Below, in pieces: positions 1 through 5,224 of a DNA stretch of 8,913 nucleotides. The DNA lies in assembly GCA_002405485.1 (NCBI GenBank), contig DHLW01000104.1:1-8913 (forward strand). The letters are read 5' to 3'. The notes beneath the pieces were generated by a model, which worked only from the letters and a program-made list of their open reading frames with translations, was not told the DNA's origin and searched no databases. The DNA is from Phycisphaerales bacterium UBA4658. GTDB taxonomy: Bacteria > Planctomycetota > Phycisphaerae > Phycisphaerales > UBA1924. Every line of letters begins with the position of its first letter. Position 1 is the stretch's first letter. A program made the position numbers and the translations under genes.

Positions 1-97
1 GGCAGGTGGCCCCGACCGCCCGCATCCCGTGCCGCCTGCCGACCGGTGTCCCGACGCTTCCGCTTCAAGCCACACCGGCCGCTCAGAGCCGCGGTCG

Positions 98-149
98 GTG
101 GCACGAAGACCTGGTTTGGTCGGTTGGTTGGTCGGTCGGTCGGTGCCAC
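98..149. repeat. 7-bp inverted repeat bracketing the YGGT repeat
   Basis: GTGGCAC at 98-104 is the exact reverse complement of GTGCCAC at 143-149, and a G/T wobble pair (97/150) could extend the stem by one. The 38-base loop holds most of the YGGT repeat. Seven bases with this loop length can arise by chance in G+C-rich DNA, so the repeat is certain but a role is not. There is no T-run on either side, so it is not a standard intrinsic terminator. Confidence 0.5.
117..144. repeat. Tandem YGGT tetranucleotide repeat, seven units
   Basis: Seven consecutive TGGT or CGGT units run without interruption from 117 to 144, and an eighth unit at 112-115 is offset by one base. The plus strand therefore has a regular series of GG pairs separated by two pyrimidines, which could form two-tier G-quadruplexes. 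The minus strand reads as an ACCR repeat, which would be the sense of any methyltransferase 3' transcript. It lies outside any supported gene. Confidence 0.85.
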
Positions 150-229
150 TTGCCGATGCCGGGTCAAGGTCGTGTCGTCTCGACCGCCTGACACGCCCGT
201 TCTTTCGCTCTTGTCGTTGATGATCGACA

Positions 230-1279
230 TCAGAATCGTGCGTCGGCGGCAACGGCCTGGGCCGGGGAATGGGTCATCACATTGATACTGGGTTCAGGAT
301 TTCGCGTAGCGGTGGCCCAGACGGGCTGGTCTTCGTCGCACATGAGCGAATCGATGGTGAAGCCCTCGGATTCGAGGATGCGTCTGAAGTCCGCTCCAGT
401 GAGGTGGTTTTCGTACCATGCGGTGAGGCGATCGAAGGTGATGAGCTTCTCGACGTCCAGTCGCTTGCGTGGCCCGAGGTGGTCATAGAGCGCGTAGGTG
501 AAGTGCAGCGGAACCCACTGGAAGCAGAACCACCAGCCTCGGTCGCCGATTCGCCGCTTGACGCCGAGCTGAACCCAGATGAAGCGCAGGAGCGGGGCCA
601 ACAAGCTCAGAAGAGCGGCGACGAGCCAGAGCGGCATGCGGTTGGTGAGCCAGCGGTACTTGTGGTGGTACTGGCGATCCTGAAGCGGGGTGGAGTTGTA
701 GCAGTGCGCGAAGATGATCCCGCCGGGCTTGACCTTTTTGCAGATCGCTCGCAAGCTGGCTTCGGGGTCTGGGGTGTGCTGGAGGACGCGGTGGCAGTAG
801 ACGACATCGAAGCCGTGGTCTTTGAAGGGAATGGCGTTGAGGTCGGCTTGGAAGACAGTGAGTCGCGGATCGGCCAGGTCGGCGGTGGTGGCATCGATGG
901 CGGTGGTGAGGTCGAACGAGCAGATTCGGTTCAGCGGGAGTCGTTGGAGGACTTCGGTGTCGTTGCCGCTGCCGCAGCCGCACTCGAGCAGAGACTTCCC
1001 GGCAAGGTCGTAGCGATCGAATCCGGTGCGTTTCATGATCTCGCCGAAACGATGCTGGACGTTGTTGGCCGCGTCGGAGAGGGTTGTGGACCACCGTTTC
1101 CACTGCCAGCCGAAGCTGTGGGCGTAGTGGCCCGAGGGGTCGACAAATCGCCACTTGCCATCGATGAGGGAGGCGACGGTCCGGCCATCGGAGGACCGCA
1201 GAAGTGCGTTCTTCTGTTGAAGGAGTGGTTCGTGCGAAGCGGGATCGACGAAGTCCACGGGTGGCCGATCGTGCTGCAT
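230..1279 (-). CDS. Class I SAM-dependent methyltransferase
   Basis: A 349-residue protein of the Rossmann-fold SAM methyltransferase superfamily (Methyltransf_11/25-like). Motif I is LLECGCGSG at about residues 97-105. An acidic residue after the second strand (D123) fits ribose binding. The motif QADLNAIPF (144-152) and the HRVLQHTPDP segment (163-172) follow as usual, then KPGG at 185-188. The N-terminal part (10-62) resembles the small Trm112-like lead-in of many such enzymes and ends in the common FGWQWKRW block, but it lacks the zinc-ribbon cysteines. Residues 215-237 are strongly hydrophobic and could dip into the membrane. The substrate cannot be named; relatives act on lipids, sugars or small molecules. 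I chose ATG 1279 because the alignable protein begins there. The frame stays open to 1588, but that part is antisense to der. No clear Shine-Dalgarno is visible, and ATG 1345 in the same frame is an alternative that would overlap the der start. Confidence 0.85.
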   Translation of the reverse strand: MQHDRPPVDFVDPASHEPLLQQKNALLRSSDGRTVASLIDGKWRFVDPSGHYAHSFGWQWKRWSTTLSDAANNVQHRFGEIMKRTGFDRYDLAGKSLLECGCGSGNDTEVLQRLPLNRICSFDLTTAIDATTADLADPRLTVFQADLNAIPFKDHGFDVVYCHRVLQHTPDPEASLRAICKKVKPGGIIFAHCYNSTPLQDRQYHHKYRWLTNRMPLWLVAALLSLLAPLLRFIWVQLGVKRRIGDRGWWFCFQWVPLHFTYALYDHLGPRKRLDVEKLITFDRLTAWYENHLTGADFRRILESEGFTIDSLMCDEDQPVWATATRNPEPSINVMTHSPAQAVAADARF

Positions 1280-1343
1280 GGGAGAGGTATCGACGCGAGC
1301 GGGTGGGAAGCTCTGAGAATCCGGGCCCCTACCGTTGGGAGTC
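1280..1343. promoter_or_regulatory. Divergent intergenic region, methyltransferase / der
   Basis: These 64 bases separate the start codons of two divergent genes and must contain or overlap both promoters, unless transcription starts inside the coding regions. I see no good -35/-10 pair. Neither start has a strong Shine-Dalgarno: GGGA at 1337-1340 is close to the der ATG, and the methyltransferase start is preceded by a pyrimidine-rich CTCTCCC. Leaderless or weakly led transcripts are possible. Confidence 0.45.
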
Positions 1344-3473
1344 ATGCCCATTCCTCGAATCGCCATCGTCGGCCGCCCGAATGTCGGGAAAAGCTCGCTT
1401 CTGAACATGATCGCGGGGGACAAGATCTCCATCGTCGATCCGACGGCGGGGACGACGCGGGACCGGGTGAGCGCGGTGGTGGAGCTGATCCCCCCGCACC
1501 ACAACGCCGACGCCGAGCACAAGATCGCCGTTGAGCTGACCGACACCGGCGGCTTCGGGGTGTATGTGACGGAGGGGGCGAGGTTCAACGAGGTGGGGGC
1601 GGATCTGGCGACGCTGACGGGGGACGTGGAGTTTCAGATCAGCCAGGCGGTGCGGTCGGCGGACCTGGTGCTTTTTGTGATCGACATCCAGAAGGGCGTG
1701 ACCCCGATGGACAAGGAGGTCGCTCGGCTGCTGCGTGAGCGCGTGCTGGGTGAGCGCGGGACGCGGGCGGCGCGGGCGAAGAAGGGGGCTGGTGGTGGGG
1801 GGGGTGGAAAGCCGTCCCCGGTCGCCGATGATGAGGGAGCGAAGCAGCCGAAGCGGGACATCCGGGTGATGGTGATCGCCAACAAGTGCGACGGCCCGCG
1901 GTGGGAGTCGCACGTCGCCGAGGCCGCGGAACTGGGCTTTGGCGAGCCGATCCCGGTGAGCGCGAAGAACAACTACTTTCGTCGTGACTTTCTGGATGCG
2001 CTGTACGAGTCGGCGGCGTCGCTGCCGGCGCTCGCGGCGGGCGCGGCCGAGGGCGGCGAGGGGACGCGGGCGGGCGAGCCGGACATGCTGCTGGCGATCA
2101 TCGGCAAGCGCAACGCGGGGAAGAGCTCGCTCGTGAACGCGATCGCGGGCGAGGAGCGGGTGATCGTGAGCGAGATCGCCGGGACGACGCGCGACGCCGT
2201 GGACGTGCGCGTCACGATCGAGGGCAAGTCGCTGGTGCTCATCGACACGGCGGGGCTGCGGAAGAAGAAGAGCTTCCAGGATCGCATCGAGCATTTCGCC
2301 TTCGACCGCGCCAAGCGCGGGATCGAGCGGGCCGACGTGGTGGCGATCATCCTCGACGCCGGGGATCCGGTGAGCCAGGTGGACCAGCAGCTCGCGATGC
2401 TGGCCCAGAAGTCGTACAAGCCGGTGCTCATCGTGGTGAACAAGTGGGACCTTGTGGAGAACACCCGCGCCAGCGCCGGCAAGCACAAGGGCAAGCCGAT
2501 CACGACCGAGGTCTACGACGAGTATCTGCGCAAGGAGTTCAAGGGGCTGGAGTTCGCCCCGATCGTCTTCATCAGCGCCAAGGAGCGGACGAATCTGCGG
2601 GGTCTGTTGCGCACCGCGCTGGATCTGCACCGCCAGCAGAACGACCGGATCTCGACCGGCAAGCTCAATCGACTGCTCCGCGACGTGCTCTCGACGCGCG
2701 GGCCATCGAGCAAGCTGGGAACGTTCGCCAAGGCGTACTTCATCGCGCAGGTTGCGGTGCATCCGCCGACCGTCGTGCTGGTGGTGAATCGCCCCGAGCT
2801 GTTCACCCCGAACTACAAGCGGTTCCTGATCAACCGCATCCGCGAGCGTGCGCCGTTCGGCGAGGTGCCGATCAAGATGCTCATCCGCGAGCGGCAGCGG
2901 GCCCGCGTGGGCGACCTCATCGAGGGCGAGCGTCGGCGACTGCTGGACGAGGGCGCCAAGGTCATCGCTCATGACCAGGGCGATCTCGCCGGCCTCCCGC
3001 ACGATGCCGACGACGCCGCGGCGTACTTCGATGAACCGGACCAGGTGCCCGACACGGGCAAGAACCTGCACCTGCTCCGCGAGGTGGAGAGCCTGCCAGC
3101 GTCTGGCGACGCGATCGACGACGAGGAGGACTCGGACTATACCGATCAGGCCGAGTTCTTCTTCGAGACCGATGACCGGTCGGATGACGGAGATGACGGA
3201 GATGATGGAGACGACGATGACGGCGGCGAGCATGCCGACATCGACGACCTCGGCGAGGACGATCCTGCTGACGACGACGCCGAGGCGTCGGCGAAAGCTC
3301 CCGCGAGTGTCCCGGCTGGCCCACCCCGCACGGGCAAGGCCGGCGCTGGGCGTGTCGGCAAGCCCGGTCCCGCGAGCGCGCGCACCCGCCGCAAGGCGCC
3401 CCAGCGCAGCGCTTCGAAGACCAGCAGTGCAAAGAGCAAACCCCGGGCAGGCAAGAAGCGCGGACGGAAGTAG
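1344..3473 (+). CDS. der: GTPase Der (EngA), ribosome assembly factor, with long C-terminal extension
   Basis: Der has two tandem GTPase domains and a KH-like domain and acts in 50S ribosomal subunit maturation in the cytoplasm. Numbered from ATG 1344 (709 residues), domain 1 shows GRPNVGKSS (10-18), TAGTTRD, DTGG (67-70), NKCD (180-183) and SAK (206-208). Domain 2 shows GKRNAGKSS (254-262), AGTTRD, DTAG (301-304), NKWD (366-369) and SAK (411-413). The KH-like domain spans about 435-520. Two features are unusual: an Arg/Lys/Gly-rich insertion (about 138-171, six glycines in a row) before the first NKxD motif, and about 190 residues after the KH domain, where most Der proteins of about 440-500 residues end. 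The tail has a helical-looking part, an Asp-rich segment (about 590-650), then a Lys/Arg/Ala/Pro/Ser tail ending KKRGRK. ATG 1344 gives the standard short lead into motif G1; an in-frame TTG at 1335 is less likely. The lipoprotein gene follows after 21 bases. Confidence 0.97.
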   Translation: MPIPRIAIVGRPNVGKSSLLNMIAGDKISIVDPTAGTTRDRVSAVVELIPPHHNADAEHKIAVELTDTGGFGVYVTEGARFNEVGADLATLTGDVEFQISQAVRSADLVLFVIDIQKGVTPMDKEVARLLRERVLGERGTRAARAKKGAGGGGGGKPSPVADDEGAKQPKRDIRVMVIANKCDGPRWESHVAEAAELGFGEPIPVSAKNNYFRRDFLDALYESAASLPALAAGAAEGGEGTRAGEPDMLLAIIGKRNAGKSSLVNAIAGEERVIVSEIAGTTRDAVDVRVTIEGKSLVLIDTAGLRKKKSFQDRIEHFAFDRAKRGIERADVVAIILDAGDPVSQVDQQLAMLAQKSYKPVLIVVNKWDLVENTRASAGKHKGKPITTEVYDEYLRKEFKGLEFAPIVFISAKERTNLRGLLRTALDLHRQQNDRISTGKLNRLLRDVLSTRGPSSKLGTFAKAYFIAQVAVHPPTVVLVVNRPELFTPNYKRFLINRIRERAPFGEVPIKMLIRERQRARVGDLIEGERRRLLDEGAKVIAHDQGDLAGLPHDADDAAAYFDEPDQVPDTGKNLHLLREVESLPASGDAIDDEEDSDYTDQAEFFFETDDRSDDGDDGDDGDDDDGGEHADIDDLGEDDPADDDAEASAKAPASVPAGPPRTGKAGAGRVGKPGPASARTRRKAPQRSASKTSSAKSKPRAGKKRGRK
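1797..1804 (+). repeat. Run of eight G in the der glycine-rich insertion
   Basis: Eight consecutive G residues, preceded by GGGGG (1784-1788) and two GG pairs, encode part of a six-glycine linker inside the first GTPase domain of Der. The reading frame is intact as given. Such tracts are prone to replication or sequencing slippage, and the surrounding G-runs could form a quadruplex on the coding strand. Confidence 0.7.
3183..3209 (+). repeat. 9-bp tandem repeat encoding Asp-Asp-Gly
   Basis: Three head-to-tail copies of GATGACGGA, the third with one synonymous change (GATGATGGA), are followed by a degenerate fourth from 3210. They encode DDG repeated in the acidic part of the Der extension. 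Near-identity at the nucleotide level suggests recent expansion by slippage rather than independent codon choice. Confidence 0.8.
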
Positions 3474-3494
3474 ACTCTGGCCAAGGAGATCGTG

Positions 3495-4082
3495 ATGAGT
3501 CATGAGACCATCGGTGGAGTGCGCTCGATCGGCTGCGTTGTCGTCGCGGCAATCCTGGGTGCGATGTTCATGAGCGGGTGCGGGTCTCCCGGCAAGAGCG
3601 CGTCGAAGGTCGCCGCCGACCCCGCAGCCACGCCCATGTTGCCCGCGCCGGCTCCGGAGATCAAGGAGCTCGCGTTCATGGCGGGGCGCTGGGTCGCGGT
3701 GAATCCCAACAAGAGCGTCGCCGAGGAGCACTGGACCTTGCCCGCGGGCAAGGGAATGCAGGGCATGTTCCGCATCATCCGCCCAAGCGGAGCGCCGAGC
3801 TTCTTCGAGGTGACGGCGATCACGGTCGAGCCCGAGGGCGTGTTCCTGCGTCTGCGCCACTTCCATGATCGTCTTGACGTGCACGGCGACGAGAGCGAGG
3901 CCAATGTCTTCAAGCTCGCATCGGCGGAGCGAGGCGTCGCCGTCTTCAACGGTTTCGAGCGGACTCGCGGCGTTGCGCGCGTGATCTATCGCGCCGAGGG
4001 AGCCGACGGGCTGTCCATGCAGGTCGAGATGCAGCCGGGCGCCGAGGGCAAGGGATACACCACCAGATACGCCCGCCAGTGA
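3495..4082 (+). CDS. Putative lipoprotein with DUF6265-like domain
   Basis: A 195-residue exported protein. The N-terminus has a hydrophobic stretch ending FMSGC, with the lipobox cysteine at residue 29, followed by a Ser/Ala/Pro-rich linker. It is therefore probably lipid-anchored in the membrane or envelope. From about residue 57, ELAFMAGRW, EEHW, a GMQGMFR block, FFEVTAI and VFLRLRHF follow the pattern of the DUF6265 family, whose function is unknown; the alternating pattern suggests a beta-rich, possibly calycin-like fold (inference). AAGGAG at 3483-3488 stands six bases before ATG 3495, which decides the start; GTG 3492 is too close. It follows der by 21 bases with no visible terminator, so cotranscription is plausible. 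It is clearly homologous to the protein encoded at 5225-5815, which has a signal peptide but no lipobox. The methionine at lipobox position -3 is atypical. Confidence 0.85.
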   Translation: MSHETIGGVRSIGCVVVAAILGAMFMSGCGSPGKSASKVAADPAATPMLPAPAPEIKELAFMAGRWVAVNPNKSVAEEHWTLPAGKGMQGMFRIIRPSGAPSFFEVTAITVEPEGVFLRLRHFHDRLDVHGDESEANVFKLASAERGVAVFNGFERTRGVARVIYRAEGADGLSMQVEMQPGAEGKGYTTRYARQ

Positions 4083-4112
4083 TCGCGCTCCGGTGATCAG
4101 GACCCGGTGATC
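4079..4112. repeat. GTGATC repeated three times at 14-bp intervals across convergent gene ends
   Basis: GTGATC occurs at 4079-4084, 4093-4098 and 4107-4112, exactly 14 bases apart, with partly matching flanks (GCGCTCCG, AGGACCCG, GCGGGGAG). The first copy contains the lipoprotein stop codon, the second overlaps the regulator stop codon on the other strand, and the third lies in the regulator's last codons. It looks like a degenerate 14-bp tandem duplication. The only gap between the two convergent genes is 14 bases, and no T-run terminator is present. Confidence 0.6.
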
Positions 4113-4657
4113 GCGGGGAGCTCGGCGAGGTGCCGGGCGATCGCTCGCCCGCGCGAGCGCAGGGCATAGACCACAGCCCGACCGTCGTGCTCGTCGGACT
4201 GGCTCCGGACCAGATCCGCCGAGCCAAGCCCATCCAGGCACATGGCCAGCGCTCGATCGGTGACGCCGCCGAGCGCCTCGCGCATGAGACCGAAGCGGGC
4301 AGCGCCGCGATGAACCGCGAGGACGCACGGCAGCGTCCACTTGCGCCCGCCAAGGTCCATCAAGTCGTTTCGACGCAGCTCCACATCCAGACGATCCGCG
4401 ATCGGGGCGACGTCAGCGCCCAGCGGCGTCAGCACAAACTCGGGCCGAAGGGGGTGTCCGACGCCCGGATTCGCAGCAACAAGCCCGAGATCGACGAGCG
4501 CGTCAACACAGTGCCCGATCGCCACGCGATGCCCGCCCGCCCGATGCGCCAGTTGAACAAGCTTGGCCCCGCCCCCGAGCCGGCGAAGCTCCGCGAGCAC
4601 CGGAACCGACCAGCGGCGATGGGTCAATCGGGCGAGTTGATCCGGCTCGATAAGCAT
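4097..4657 (-). CDS. Tandem HxlR-like winged-helix transcriptional regulator
   Basis: A 186-residue protein built of two similar winged-helix halves. Half 1 (about 14-90) runs RRWSVPVLAEL ... CVDALVDLGLV ... FVLTPLGADV. Half 2 (about 105-180) runs RKWTLPCVLAV ... CLDGLGSADLV ... YALRSRGRAI. Both follow the HxlR/MarR-like pattern of a KWTLPIL-type first helix, recognition helix and a wing ending in a TPLG-like block. Ordinary HxlR proteins are about 100-130 residues with one domain and act as dimers, so this looks like a fused pseudo-dimer. C50 and C140 fall at equivalent positions in the two halves; C111 is the only other cysteine. HxlR relatives such as YodB and HypR sense electrophiles or oxidants through cysteine, so a redox or aldehyde signal is a reasonable guess only. 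ATG 4657 gives the normal short lead into half 1; there is no clear Shine-Dalgarno. In-frame GTG codons at 4690 and 4735 would add residues encoded by the promoter region. The divergent VOC gene is its most likely target. Confidence 0.82.
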   Translation of the reverse strand: MLIEPDQLARLTHRRWSVPVLAELRRLGGGAKLVQLAHRAGGHRVAIGHCVDALVDLGLVAANPGVGHPLRPEFVLTPLGADVAPIADRLDVELRRNDLMDLGGRKWTLPCVLAVHRGAARFGLMREALGGVTDRALAMCLDGLGSADLVRSQSDEHDGRAVVYALRSRGRAIARHLAELPAITGS

Positions 4658-4661
4658 GAAC

Positions 4662-4715
4662 TCGAAAGTCGAAAGTCGGTGATTGTGCACGAAAGGGCTT
4701 GACGTGAATCGAAAA
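4662..4715. promoter_or_regulatory. Repeated TCGAAAG motifs, candidate operator
   Basis: TCGAAAG occurs back to back at 4662-4668 and 4669-4675, ACGAAAG at 4689-4695, and TCGAAAA at 4709-4715. The shared CGAAA cores begin at 4663, 4670, 4690 and 4710, so the last three are 20 bp apart, about two helical turns, on one face of the DNA. They lie between the regulator start codon and the VOC promoter -10 region, where a divergent regulator would be expected to bind. Binding by the HxlR-like protein is inference. Confidence 0.45.
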
Positions 4716-4725
4716 ATACTATACT
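4699..4725 (+). promoter_or_regulatory. Sigma-70-like promoter for the VOC gene
   Basis: TTGACG at 4699-4704 matches the -35 consensus in five of six positions, and TATACT at 4720-4725 matches the -10 in five of six, with a 15-bp spacer that is slightly short. This is the most A/T-rich stretch of the whole window. Start of transcription would be near 4732, giving a leader of roughly 55 bases before ATG 4787. On the minus strand the same segment reads TATAGT (4723-4718), so a back-to-back promoter for the regulator may overlap it, but I see no good matching -35 for that one. Confidence 0.6.
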
Positions 4726-4727
4726 TT

Positions 4728-4735
4728 GTGCGCAC
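4728..4735. promoter_or_regulatory. GTGCGCAC palindrome at the predicted transcription start
   Basis: A perfect 8-bp palindrome immediately downstream of the predicted -10, covering the expected transcription start of the VOC gene. A related GTGCAC palindrome lies at 4685-4690, upstream of the -35. A repressor bound at 4728-4735 would block initiation. Short palindromes are common in G+C-rich DNA, so this is a candidate only. Confidence 0.35.
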
Positions 4736-4786
4736 GTGCCCGGCAGGGTGCACGCGGGGGTTCTCGGCGTTTTTCAAGGAGTTCCC

Positions 4787-5164
4787 ATGGCCATCGTCTC
4801 CGGGTTCAACGGCGGGCTCACGCTGGCCTTTCACGTCTCCGACCGGAACAGGTCGGCGAAGTGGTACGGCGACATGCTCGGGTTCACGAAGCTTTACGAC
4901 GTCGCCGAGATCGGCTGGTGCGAGATGGCGACGCACATTCAAGGCGTCAACGTCGGGTTCTCCGAAGTCAAGGAGGTCAAGCCCGGAGGGCCGGTGCCAA
5001 CGTTCGGCGTCGGCGATGTCGACGCCAGTCGAGGCGCCCTGGAGAAACACGGAGTGAAGTTCGACGGTCCGACCCAGACGATCCCGGGAATGGTCAAGCT
5101 CGCGACGTTCCTGGATCCTGACGGCAATCCGCTGATGCTCTTTCAGGACCTCTCCGGCACCTGA
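4787..5164 (+). CDS. VOC (glyoxalase/bleomycin-resistance fold) protein
   Basis: A 125-residue single-chain member of the vicinal oxygen chelate superfamily with two beta-alpha-beta-beta-beta modules. Module 1 begins LTLAFHVSDRNRSAKWYGDMLGF, with the conserved first metal-ligand histidine at H16. Module 2 starts at VPTFGVGDVDA (70-80) and ends LDPDGNPLMLFQ (109-120). In most metal-dependent relatives the strand after DPDG carries a glutamate ligand (pattern DPDGN-x-x-E-L); here that position is M117, so the classical metal site seems incomplete. The protein may bind a ligand without catalysis or use other residues; substrate unknown. AAGGAG at 4776-4781 lies five bases before ATG 4787 and settles the start over an in-frame GTG at 4736 that sits within the promoter region. 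It is divergent from the tandem HxlR-like regulator, and VOC genes are often paired with such regulators. The next gene begins 60 bases on with its own strong ribosome binding site. Confidence 0.9.
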   Translation: MAIVSGFNGGLTLAFHVSDRNRSAKWYGDMLGFTKLYDVAEIGWCEMATHIQGVNVGFSEVKEVKPGGPVPTFGVGDVDASRGALEKHGVKFDGPTQTIPGMVKLATFLDPDGNPLMLFQDLSGT

Positions 5165-5224
5165 GCGCTCTCGCCGGGCTTCGACGAACGTCCACCAGCA
5201 CGCGATCGGATAGAGGAGGCGCAT

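Larger units (their letters stand above)
1..229. other. Left-end non-coding stretch downstream of the methyltransferase
   Basis: I see no convincing gene here. Short open frames exist on the plus strand, but they overlap each other in different frames, have no ribosome binding site, and encode Arg/Pro-rich peptides typical of random G+C-rich DNA. The stretch lies 3' of the methyltransferase stop codon. It holds a tandem YGGT repeat and a flanking inverted repeat, listed separately. No hairpin followed by a T-run is visible for the minus-strand gene. A neighbouring gene may begin or end just beyond the left edge. Confidence 0.6.

Noticed and set aside
269..1534. 421-codon plus-strand open frame opposite the methyltransferase
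   Set aside because: Antisense shadow: Gly/Glu/Val-rich with no motif, while the minus-strand frame has complete SAM-binding motifs.
1280..1588. N-terminal extension of the methyltransferase frame
   Set aside because: This part is antisense to the first GTPase motifs of der and adds nothing alignable; ATG 1279 begins the real protein.
1329..4340. About 1000-codon open frame on the minus strand
   Set aside because: It is antisense to der and the lipoprotein gene, encodes a low-complexity Arg/His/Leu-rich product with no family motifs, and exists because codon bias in G+C-rich genes removes stops from the opposite strand.
4736..4786. Earlier GTG start for the VOC protein
   Set aside because: It would begin at the predicted transcription start and place an unrelated peptide before the VOC fold; AAGGAG at 4776-4781 points to ATG 4787.
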